Positions 1-4,640 of a stretch of DNA of 7,293 bases are shown piece after piece. The translations under genes were made by a program, and so were the position numbers. The notes below the pieces were generated by a model. The model saw nothing but the letters and a program-made list of their open reading frames with translations, searched no databases and was not told where the DNA came from. Source of the stretch: Solirubrobacterales bacterium (lineage in GTDB: Bacteria; Actinomycetota; Thermoleophilia; Solirubrobacterales; Solirubrobacteraceae); contig PLYX01000204.1 of the NCBI GenBank assembly GCA_003151895.1, positions 1-7,293 of the forward strand, in the 5' to 3' direction. Numbering within the stretch: the first letter of the stretch is position 1; the number at the start of each line of letters is the position of its first letter.

Positions 1-58
1 CGCCCGAGTCGCCCGCAATGCGGATCACAACCCGCTCCTTGTCGACGATCCTCGACAT
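1..58 (-). CDS. korA: 2-oxoacid:ferredoxin oxidoreductase alpha subunit, N-terminus only
   Basis: Only the first 19 codons are inside the window; the gene runs off the left edge. The reading from ATG 58-56 is MSRIVDKERVVIRIAGDSG. The segment RVVIRIAGDSG is characteristic of the N-terminal gamma-domain of the alpha subunit of 2-oxoglutarate/2-oxoacid:ferredoxin oxidoreductase, which normally continues GDGMQ. The family oxidatively decarboxylates 2-oxoacids to acyl-CoA with reduction of ferredoxin, working with a beta subunit (korB) that usually follows it. A purine-rich GGAAG lies about 11 bases before the ATG, and a GTG directly before the ATG (61-59) is an alternative start. The identification rests on a short but distinctive motif. 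Confidence 0.7.
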   Translation of the reverse strand, partial: MSRIVDKERVVIRIAGDSG

Positions 59-209
59 CACCGCACGTCGCTTCCGCCGCGAGACCGCCGATCGCTCCAC
101 TGGTGGCTGCGAGGAGTCACTCGCCGGCGCCGCGTGCCCTGAGGATCAGGCCGACAAAGAATGCAACTAGCGCAGCGGCGGCGGCCCGGTTCCTTGTTGA
201 AGTCGATGT

Positions 210-232
210 CTAGCACGCTAGCACCGCGTCAA
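210..232 (-). promoter_or_regulatory. Orphan promoter/operator-like element with GTGCTAG repeat
   Basis: On the minus strand TTGACG (232-227), a good -35 hexamer, is followed by GTGCTAG twice in direct repeat (224-218 and 216-210) with an 8-bp period. One copy includes the palindrome GCTAGC (222-217). A TAGACA lies at 212-207, but only 14 bases from the -35. From memory, TTGAC followed by repeated GTGCTAGC is an arrangement seen upstream of actinobacterial ribbon-helix-helix antitoxin genes. No such gene follows here, so this may be a leftover control region. Confidence 0.35.
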
Positions 233-293
233 CCCCGCCCGTCGAGCGAGCGCATTGTTGAGACGGCTGAAATCGAACCTGCTAGCGGCGCTT

Positions 294-314
294 CCGCTTC
301 CGCGTGGGAAGCGG
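294..314. repeat. Hairpin, 8-bp stem
   Basis: CCGCTTCC (294-301) is complementary to GGAAGCGG (307-314) with a 5-base loop. It lies just downstream of the uvrA-like remnant as read on the minus strand, so it could be a weak terminator or a relic of one, but no T-run follows on either strand. Confidence 0.4.
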
Positions 315-326
315 GCGGGTCTGGGC

Positions 327-599
327 TCAAGCCGCAGGGGCAGGGTCAGCGGCGAGGAGACCACCGGCCGAAAAGGCCGGCACCGGCGCCTCGCCGCTGA
401 CCCTGCGCGTGGTCGACCGCCGTCCTGGCTTCCGCTCGCGTAGGAGACGCCGGGTGAACACCGTCAGCTGGCGCTTCGGGATCTCGACGCTGACGTCCTT
501 GACGTTGTTCTCGCGCGCGCCGTGCATGCGGATCAGCTCATGGCGGTCGGCAACTTGCAGCGCAGGCGACTGCGTGTCCGTCCTCGTGGCCATGCTCAC
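327..599 (-). pseudogene. UvrA-like ABC ATPase, truncated and frameshifted in Walker A
   Basis: From GTG 599-597 the frame gives an N-terminus typical of UvrA-like proteins: ELIRMHGARENNVKDVSVEI followed by PKRQLTVFT (to residue 49). UvrA family proteins continue GVSGSGKSS, the first Walker A motif. Here an extra base (452 or an adjacent C on the minus strand) shifts the frame. In the +1 frame GVS follows (codons down to 443) and homology then ends. The remainder of the open frame, to 327, is unrelated arginine/alanine-rich sequence. A full protein would have some 750-950 residues, so more than 90% is missing and no ATPase activity is possible. The VOC gene lies 34 bp upstream on the same strand. 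I recall VOC and UvrA-like genes as neighbours in actinobacteria, so this was probably the second gene of an operon. Confidence 0.75.
340..406. repeat. Long nested inverted repeat (18-bp arms with inner hairpin)
   Basis: The arms at 340-357 and 389-406 are perfect 18-bp inverted copies; the left arm reads GCAGGGTCAGCGGCGAGG. Nested in the 31-bp spacer is a second perfect hairpin, CCGGCC (364-369) and GGCCGG (375-380), around a GAAAA loop. The structure starts about 37 bp beyond the point where UvrA homology stops. It lacks a T-run, so a simple intrinsic terminator is not favoured. A REP-like palindromic element, or a palindrome that arose at a rearrangement junction, would fit as well. Confidence 0.75.
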
Positions 600-633
600 C
601 GTGTCTCCATCTGTTCTGCGATCGCCGGACGGC

Positions 634-1044
634 TCAGCGCAGCTCCTGGATGCGGATCAGGTTGCCCGCGGGATCGCGGACGGCGCAGTCGCGAACGCCG
701 TACGGCTGCTCGGTCGGCTCCTGAACGACCTCGGCGCCGCTGCCCTGCACCCGCTCGAAGGTGCCGTCGAGGTCGGCGGTGGCCAGGAGGATGCGGGCGT
801 AGCTGCCCTTCGCCATCATCTCGGCGATGGCGCGGCGCTCGTCGTCGGTGACGCCGGGGTCGGCGGCCGGCGGCTCCAGGACGATCGACGTGCCGGGCTG
901 GTCGGCGGGGCCAACGGTGATCCAGCGCATCCCGCCGTATCCGACGTCGTTGCGGACCTCGAAGCCGAGGGTGTCGCGATAGAAGGCCAGGGAGGCGTCC
1001 GGGTCGTCGTGCGGGAGGAAGCTCGCGTGAATGGTGATGTCCAT
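634..1044 (-). CDS. VOC family (glyoxalase/bleomycin-resistance fold) protein
   Basis: The 136-residue product is a single-domain-length vicinal-oxygen-chelate protein. Features visible are the N-terminal strand with DITIHASFLPHDD (2-14), the helix motif FYRDTLGFEV (21-30), MRWITVGP (39-46), and the C-terminal PYGVRDCAVRDPAGNLI (114-130), the family's usual ending. H6, E57 and E134 sit where metal ligands are often found, but this is positional inference. The substrate is unknown; relatives include glyoxalases, dioxygenases and antibiotic-binding proteins. I chose ATG 1044-1042 over GTG 1053-1051 because the GTG lies inside a probable -10 box, TAGAGT, seven bases before the ATG. GAG eight bases upstream could also act as a weak ribosome site. 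The gene is followed 34 bp later by the broken uvrA-like gene. Confidence 0.85.
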   Translation of the reverse strand: MDITIHASFLPHDDPDASLAFYRDTLGFEVRNDVGYGGMRWITVGPADQPGTSIVLEPPAADPGVTDDERRAIAEMMAKGSYARILLATADLDGTFERVQGSGAEVVQEPTEQPYGVRDCAVRDPAGNLIRIQELR

Positions 1045-1051
1045 GGCGGTC

Positions 1052-1057
1052 ACTCTA
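1052..1057 (-). promoter_or_regulatory. -10 box of VOC gene, likely leaderless
   Basis: TAGAGT on the minus strand fits TANNNT and ends seven bases before ATG 1044, so transcription would start at or next to the ATG. I see no convincing -35 at 16-18 bp. The same arrangement occurs before the genes at 2944 and 3644. Confidence 0.45.
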
Positions 1058-1076
1058 GTTGCGGCTCGTGACCGGC

Positions 1077-1109
<33 letters not shown>

Positions 1110-1190
1110 TTCGCCACGCACGGCGGCATCCCCGCCGTCGCACCCGTCGCCTGGCTCCGGTAGGCGCTGGGCGGCGTGCCGCACTCGCCA

Positions 1191-2231
1191 TCACGGCTCC
1201 CGCTTTGAGGTCGGCTGCTTGACGACACCTTGGTCGATCAGGCTCTGGGCGCAGTCGACGATCGTCTCTGGGGTGGGGCGAGGCGACCAGCCGAGGAGGG
1301 TTCTGGCCTTCTCACTCGAGATCTCCGTTCTCCTGCCGAGCTGGCCCACGATCGAGCGGATGCCGGGATCAAACAGCGCCATCGCGCGCACGAGCAGGTT
1401 CGGCACGGTGCGCTGCGGCACCTTCACCGCCTCCTTTCCGAGGCGATCGCGCAGCACCTCAGCGACCTGCTCCATCCATTGGAAGGATCCCACCGCGATG
1501 AAGCGCTCGCCGCCCGCCTCCGGAATGGTCATCGCCCTCAGGTGAAGATCGGCGACGTCGCGGACGTCGACGATGGCAAAGCCGATCCGCGGCACCCCGG
1601 GCATCCCCTTCAGCAGCCGCTCGATCATCTCGATCGAGTAGGAGCGGTCGTCGCTCAGCACCGGGCCGAGGATCGCGCCGGGGTTGATGACCGCCAGCTT
1701 CTCGGTCTCGCCCCGCTGGCGCACAAAATCCCATGCCGCGCGCTCGGCGATCGTCTTCGATCGCGCATATGCCGTCAACCTGGGATTGTCGGGGTCGCTC
1801 CAGTCATCCTCGGTGAGCGCCGACGAACTGGGCTGCAGACCGCCTGTGATCGCCGCGATCGAGGAGGTGACGACGACACGCTGCACGCCCGCGTCGAGGC
1901 TCGCCTCAAGGACCCGCAGGGTTCCCTCCCGCGCCGGCACGATCAGCTCGTCAGGATCCTTCGGCTGCGCTGCCGGGAAGGGGGAGGCGACATGTAGGAC
2001 GTAGTCGCATCCGTTGACGGCCTGCTCCCAGCCATCGTCGCTGCGCAGGTCCGCGGCCGCCACCGAGAGACGCTCGCCGGCGTCGAGCACGGACGCGATC
2101 GCGGCGCGGAGCGCCGCCTCCCGCGATAGGTCGCGCACGGTCGTGCGCACCCGATAGCCGCGGCGCAGGAGGTCGATCACGCACCAGCTCCCCAAAAATC
2201 CCGAGCCGCCCGTGACAAGGGCTGTCTTCAT
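1191..2231 (-). CDS. NAD(P)-dependent extended SDR, dihydroflavonol-4-reductase-like
   Basis: The 346-residue product has the normal length of DFR-like extended short-chain dehydrogenases. The Rossmann nucleotide-binding motif TGGSGFLG is at 7-14. R33 in TVRD after the second strand suggests NADPH preference. VTSS at 121-124 supplies the catalytic Ser/Thr, and AYARSK provides the Y155-x3-K159 pair; INPGAILGP (182-190) follows. The family reduces carbonyls on aldehydes, ketones or flavonoid-like compounds, and this one's substrate cannot be told from sequence. It is probably cytosolic, with no signal peptide. The chosen start, ATG 2231-2229, begins MKTALVTGG, standard for the family. A GGAGG lies about 14 bases upstream, a little far. 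ATG 2252 would add seven residues and lacks a ribosome site. A further upstream extension to 2339 is not supported. A 137-147 bp gap separates it from the VOC gene downstream. Confidence 0.88.
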   Translation of the reverse strand: MKTALVTGGSGFLGSWCVIDLLRRGYRVRTTVRDLSREAALRAAIASVLDAGERLSVAAADLRSDDGWEQAVNGCDYVLHVASPFPAAQPKDPDELIVPAREGTLRVLEASLDAGVQRVVVTSSIAAITGGLQPSSSALTEDDWSDPDNPRLTAYARSKTIAERAAWDFVRQRGETEKLAVINPGAILGPVLSDDRSYSIEMIERLLKGMPGVPRIGFAIVDVRDVADLHLRAMTIPEAGGERFIAVGSFQWMEQVAEVLRDRLGKEAVKVPQRTVPNLLVRAMALFDPGIRSIVGQLGRRTEISSEKARTLLGWSPRPTPETIVDCAQSLIDQGVVKQPTSKREP

Positions 2232-2348
2232 CTGTGCTTGGGAGTCCTCCATGGGAACGCAAGGAGTATGACCATGAGGCGATCTCCCGGCGTCGCGGCC
2301 ACCCGCTTGGGCACGCGCACCTGGCTTAGGTGAACGCATTGCCTTTTT

Positions 2349-2380
2349 AGACCGCCCGGATGCTTAGACAGCCCGGATGC
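2349..2380. repeat. 17-bp tandem duplication at the vapC 3' end
   Basis: On the plus strand AGACCGCCCGGATGC (2349-2363) and AGACAGCCCGGATGC (2366-2380) are 14/15 identical with a 17-bp period. Read on the minus strand, the last codons and stop of vapC (GCATCCGGGCTGTCTAA) are repeated at once as GCATCCGGGCGGTCTAA. This could be replication slippage or an att-like scar. An A-run follows on the minus strand, not a T-run, so no terminator forms. Confidence 0.75.
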
Positions 2381-2744
2381 GTGCGCGGGTGCCCGCCGCG
2401 TCGAGCAGGCGCTCGATGTCGTGCGGGTCGCTCGTGAGGATCGTGTCGCCGTGGTCCACGAGCAGGACCACCGCCGCGTCCACGATGTCGCGGGTTCCGC
2501 TGCCCGCCAGCAGAGTGCCGCAGTCGCGTGCCCGTGCCGCGTCCAGGTCGCGCTCCAGGAAGCCGGCGAGCGCTCGCGCGAGCCTTGTCTGTCGAGCGGG
2601 GTTGCGCCACACCTGCGCGACGCACGCTGTTGACGTGACGGCCTCGGCGCCGCTCTTGACCGCCGTCGCGAGCAGCGCCGCGATCGCGCGATCTCCTCGC
2701 TCAAGCGCGATCAGCGCGCCGCTGTCGAAGACGAGGGCAGCCAC
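2364..2744 (-). CDS. vapC: PIN-domain ribonuclease toxin, VapC-type
   Basis: The 126-residue protein is the size of VapC toxins, which cut RNA (often tRNA or rRNA) with a metal-binding acidic triad or tetrad. Visible acids are D7 in FDSGALIALERGD, D86 and D89 in GTRDIVDA, and D106 and D109 in TSDPHDI. The usual second-site glutamate, in a motif of the form T-x-x-V-x-x-E, appears as Q44 in STACVAQVW; I recall the same Q in some actinobacterial PIN proteins, so the toxin may still be active. The start is GTG 2744-2742, with GAGG about seven bases upstream. The frame overlaps the end of the antitoxin gene by 34 bp, so the two are translationally coupled. The 3' end is tandemly duplicated just past the stop. 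Confidence 0.88.
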   Translation of the reverse strand: MAALVFDSGALIALERGDRAIAALLATAVKSGAEAVTSTACVAQVWRNPARQTRLARALAGFLERDLDAARARDCGTLLAGSGTRDIVDAAVVLLVDHGDTILTSDPHDIERLLDAAGTRARIRAV

Positions 2745-2944
2745 TGGCGAGCCTCGCTGAGCTCCTGCTCGGTGAACGGGCCCCCGGTCTCGTGCGCTAT
2801 CTCCTCGGCGACGGCGAGTAGCGCGTCGGCGCGCAGGCGCGCGGCCGCAGCCGCGGCGAGCCAGCTAGACACACCCTCCGATCCGGCCGCATCGCGCACG
2901 CGCCCGTAGAGGTCGTCTTCGAGGCTCACGCTGATCTTCGCCAT
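2711..2944 (-). CDS. vapB: Antitoxin of the VapBC pair, probably ribbon-helix-helix
   Basis: The 77-residue protein from ATG 2944 begins MAKISVSLEDDLYGRVRDAA, a beta-strand plus helix typical of ribbon-helix-helix DNA-binding antitoxins. SSWLAAAAAARLRAD (26-40) forms the second helix. The C-terminal half (LAVAEEIAHETGGPFTEQEL and onward, from residue 43) would be the toxin-binding tail. It should neutralise the PIN toxin and repress its own promoter. An upstream in-frame ATG (2953) and longer extensions exist, but 2944 fits both the family start and a -10 box TACTAT ending seven bases before it, which predicts a leaderless message. A palindrome overlaps this promoter. The toxin gene overlaps the 3' end by 34 bp. 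Confidence 0.85.
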   Translation of the reverse strand: MAKISVSLEDDLYGRVRDAAGSEGVSSWLAAAAAARLRADALLAVAEEIAHETGGPFTEQELSEARQWLPSSSTAAR

Positions 2945-2951
2945 GTCGCAC

Positions 2952-2973
2952 ATAGTAGCACCGATGGTACTAC
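2952..2973 (-). promoter_or_regulatory. vapBC promoter -10 with palindromic operator
   Basis: GTAGCACC (2955-2962) and GGTACTAC (2966-2973) are inverted copies with one mismatch around the centre GAT. The minus-strand -10, TACTAT (2957-2952), overlaps one arm and ends seven bases before the antitoxin ATG. This is the expected position for autorepression by a ribbon-helix-helix antitoxin. I see no good -35. Confidence 0.55.
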
Positions 2974-3107
2974 CAGGGCGTGTGGGCTTGCCGTGGGTGG
3001 CCAGATGGGGCATCGGAGAGATTGTGCAGGTTACCCCCGACGGTTCTCGGAGCGGTCGCCGTTATCCTGACCGCCAAGCGCAACCAAGCCAAGGCGAGGA
3101 GCAGGAC

Positions 3108-3572
3108 GTGGCCAGGACCCCCAAAGCGGGCGAGCAGGCGCCGGACTTCGAGCTTCAGGGCACGAGCGGTCCGTTCAAGCTCTCAGAGCATCGGGGCGAG
3201 CGCGTGGTGCTGCTGTTCTATCCGGGCGACAACACGCCCGTGTGCTTAAAGCAAATGTGCTCGTATCGCGATCGTCCTGAGGCCTTTGCGGCTTTGGACG
3301 CGACGATCGTCGGGATATCGGCGCAGGACTTGGATTCCCACCAGGGATTCATCGACAAGAACAGCCTCACGGTGCCGCTGCTTGCTGATGTCGACAAGCA
3401 GGTCGCGAAGGCATACAGCGCCTTTGGTCGCATGGGCACAAAGCGGGCAGTGATCGTGATCGACGAGGACGGGATCGTCCGCCATCGCCACGACCACCTG
3501 CTCGGGCTCGACTACCAATCGGTGGATGACCTGAAGGCGGCGCTGGATACGCTGCCCAGTCCGGCCGCCTGA
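3108..3572 (+). CDS. bcp: Peroxiredoxin, BCP/PrxQ type
   Basis: The 154-residue thioredoxin-fold protein is full length for bacterioferritin-comigratory-type peroxiredoxins, which reduce H2O2 and organic hydroperoxides in the cytosol using thioredoxin. GEQAPDFEL (8-16) is the standard N-terminal motif. VVLLFYPGDNTPVC (33-46) carries the peroxidatic Cys46, and Cys51 in KQMCSYRD is the resolving Cys, the five-residue offset typical of atypical 2-Cys BCP. RAVIVIDEDGIVRHRH (113-128) is the conserved late strand pair. GTG 3108 is the start: AGGAG sits six bases before it, and the family motif begins within ten residues. The same frame extends back to 2943 but with unconserved sequence. A TATCCT (3063-3068) is a possible -10 without a clear -35. 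Divergent from vapBC; two broken relatives lie at the right edge of the window. Confidence 0.92.
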   Translation: MARTPKAGEQAPDFELQGTSGPFKLSEHRGERVVLLFYPGDNTPVCLKQMCSYRDRPEAFAALDATIVGISAQDLDSHQGFIDKNSLTVPLLADVDKQVAKAYSAFGRMGTKRAVIVIDEDGIVRHRHDHLLGLDYQSVDDLKAALDTLPSPAA

Positions 3573-3600
3573 AGAGCCGCATCGCTCCCGGTGGCTTTCG

Positions 3601-3637
3601 GGAAAGGCTTGAAAAACCGAAGACCTTCCGATAGCGT
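3601..3637 (+). promoter_or_regulatory. Promoter and candidate operator of the HTH/toxin pair
   Basis: TTGAAA (3609-3614) and TAGCGT (3632-3637) are separated by exactly 17 bp and form the best promoter in the window. The -10 ends six bases before ATG 3644, so the message should be leaderless. Overlapping the -35 and spacer, GGAAAGGCTT (3601-3610) and AAGACCTTCC (3620-3629) are inverted copies matching at 8 of 10 positions. This is a plausible binding site for the helix-turn-helix protein encoded next. Confidence 0.6.
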
Positions 3638-3643
3638 GTGGGT

Positions 3644-4099
3644 ATGGCTACCAAGCATGATCGTGCTCTAGCGTCGTTCCTGGTCGGGCTAGACGACGTG
3701 GTTGAGGAGCTCAGTGTGGTCAGCGATCCACAGCGTTCAGGAGAGCTCGCGGAGCAGCTGATGGCGATGGGCACGCAGCTCAAGCAGGCTGCGCCGAATG
3801 CGGCTCGAGGAGTCCCGGTGGCGGAGGCGGCGAAGTATCTGGATGTGTCCGAGCCGACTGTTCGGCTGTGGGTGAGGCGTGGTGCGCTGGCGTCCCTGCC
3901 GGGCTCCAAGCCGGCGCTGATCGAGCACGAGAGCCTGAGGCGAGTCGGGCGCGCGGTGCGCGAGTTGCGCGCGAAGGGCGAGGATCGCGAGTGGTTGGAG
4001 GGCGTCGTTCGCTACGTCGAAGACATGACGGATCGGTCGAGTCCGAGCGTACGCCAAGGCTTGAAAGAGCTGGCCGAAGGCAAGCTCCAACCGGCCTAA
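3644..4099 (+). CDS. Helix-turn-helix protein, probable antitoxin
   Basis: The 151-residue product has a charged helical N-terminal part (1-55) and a MerR/excisionase-like helix-turn-helix. The latter is VPVAEAAKYLDVSEPTVRLW at about 58-77, followed by VRRGAL, the standard recognition-helix-and-wing start. A C-terminal helical tail rich in charged residues (95-151) could contact a partner. It is followed after 14 bp by a small RelE/ParE-like gene in the same direction, the layout of a type II toxin-antitoxin operon with the antitoxin first. ATG 3644 is preferred over GTG 3638 because it sits six bases after a TAGCGT -10 box; there is no ribosome site. An alternative is an excisionase or a plain regulator, but no integrase is nearby. 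I do not recognise a named gene. Confidence 0.75.
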   Translation: MATKHDRALASFLVGLDDVVEELSVVSDPQRSGELAEQLMAMGTQLKQAAPNAARGVPVAEAAKYLDVSEPTVRLWVRRGALASLPGSKPALIEHESLRRVGRAVRELRAKGEDREWLEGVVRYVEDMTDRSSPSVRQGLKELAEGKLQPA

Positions 4100-4113
4100 C
4101 GAGCGCACGGGGG

Positions 4114-4533
4114 GTGGCACATTCAGTTTTCGTGGTCGACACGGTCGCCCGTGTCGCCGCCTCGTTGAGCAAGACGGATCGGCGGGTGTACGACACGGCG
4201 ATCTCGGGCCTGAAGGGCGAGGGCTGCAAGGCCGCTGGGTATCGGCTGGCGGCCGCTGACGGTGGAGACTTCCCGATGTGCTGCCGGCATCTCGCTAACG
4301 ACTGGCGGATGCACGTACTGTTCGCGAAAGATCACAGCGTGATCGTGATCTCGCTGGCCAGGCACGACAAGAGCCAGAATCCCCACCAAGTCCTCGCGGA
4401 CATCTTCCTTGGCCTCAGCGCGGTTGGACGCCGCAAGCGCGCGAAGCCCCCGTGCTGCGACGATTCCGAGAGCCCGCCCGTGATGCCGGCGACGCTCAGC
4501 GAGCGGCTCGCCGGCATGCTCGGCTACGCCTGA
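4114..4533 (+). CDS. RelE/ParE-like small protein, probable toxin
   Basis: The 139-residue product looks like a RelE/ParE-superfamily toxin in pattern. It has a hydrophobic first strand (SVFVVDTVARV), helices with SKTDRRVYDTAISGLK (19-34), then GYRLAAADGG (42-51), RHLANDWRMHVLF (58-70) and a strand SVIVISLARHD (75-85). Basic and histidine residues R58, R65, H67, R83 and H84 sit on the strands where RelE-type RNases carry their catalytic residues; this placement is inferred. A C-terminal tail (101-139) with PPCCDD is an extension beyond the core. The start is GTG 4114, 14 bp after the antitoxin stop; GAG lies about ten bases upstream. GTG 4132 is possible. A much longer open frame back to 3868 overlaps the antitoxin gene in another frame and is a shadow. 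Confidence 0.65.
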   Translation: MAHSVFVVDTVARVAASLSKTDRRVYDTAISGLKGEGCKAAGYRLAAADGGDFPMCCRHLANDWRMHVLFAKDHSVIVISLARHDKSQNPHQVLADIFLGLSAVGRRKRAKPPCCDDSESPPVMPATLSERLAGMLGYA

Positions 4534-4537
4534 CCTC

Positions 4538-4557
4538 CTCCTGCTTGTCGGCAGGAG
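4538..4557 (+). terminator. Hairpin after the toxin gene, possible terminator
   Basis: CTCCTGC (4538-4544) and GCAGGAG (4551-4557) form a perfect 7-bp stem with a 6-base loop, five bases after the toxin stop codon. No T-run follows, so termination by this hairpin alone is uncertain. The rest of the gap to 4640 holds two mutually exclusive small hairpins: TCCGG/CCGGA (4607-4611/4616-4620) and GCTTGC/GCAAGC (4611-4616/4621-4626). Confidence 0.35.
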
Positions 4558-4630
4558 CGTAAGCGCCGGACTCGCCGACAACGTGATCGCTTGCGACGCC
4601 ATACGGTCCGGCTTGCCGGAGCAAGCTGAT

Positions 4631-4636
4631 TAGCGT
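4631..4636 (+). promoter_or_regulatory. -10 box of the HEPN gene
   Basis: TAGCGT, identical to the -10 before the HTH gene and in the same local sequence TAGCGTG...GGTATG, ends four bases before ATG 4641. That spacing is slightly short for a leaderless start, so ATG 4653 is the alternative. I see no -35 at 17 bp; TTGCCG (4613-4618) is too close. Confidence 0.4.
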
Positions 4637-4640
4637 GGGT

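Larger units (their letters stand above)
59..326. other. Gene-free stretch between korA start and the uvrA-like remnant
   Basis: I see no convincing gene in these 268 bases on either strand. Open frames here are short, arginine-rich and without a recognisable motif. The stretch holds a promoter/operator-like element (210-232) and a hairpin (294-314), annotated separately. It must also contain the korA promoter, but I could not pick one out with confidence. Its upstream part looks like debris from a deleted gene. Confidence 0.5.

Noticed and set aside
61..218. Minus-strand frame starting GTG in the operator repeat and ending in a TGA that overlaps the korA ATG
   Set aside because: The product is Arg/Ser/Cys-rich without any motif. 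The coupling to korA is tempting, but composition looks non-coding.
304..1071. Long plus-strand open frame antisense to the uvrA remnant and VOC gene
   Set aside because: It is the reverse-strand shadow of clearly coding VOC sequence, has no recognisable motif, and its length is explained by high GC.
1230..1997. Plus-strand open frame of 255 codons inside the SDR gene
   Set aside because: Arg/His-rich shadow of a well-supported reductase on the other strand.
2943..3107. N-terminal extension of the peroxiredoxin to 209 residues
   Set aside because: The extension is unconserved, crosses the vapBC operator, and a good ribosome site precedes GTG 3108 where the family's N-terminus begins.
3868..4113. 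Toxin frame extended upstream to 221 residues
   Set aside because: This part overlaps the HTH gene in another frame and is Arg/Gly-rich shadow; the RelE-like part starts after 4114.
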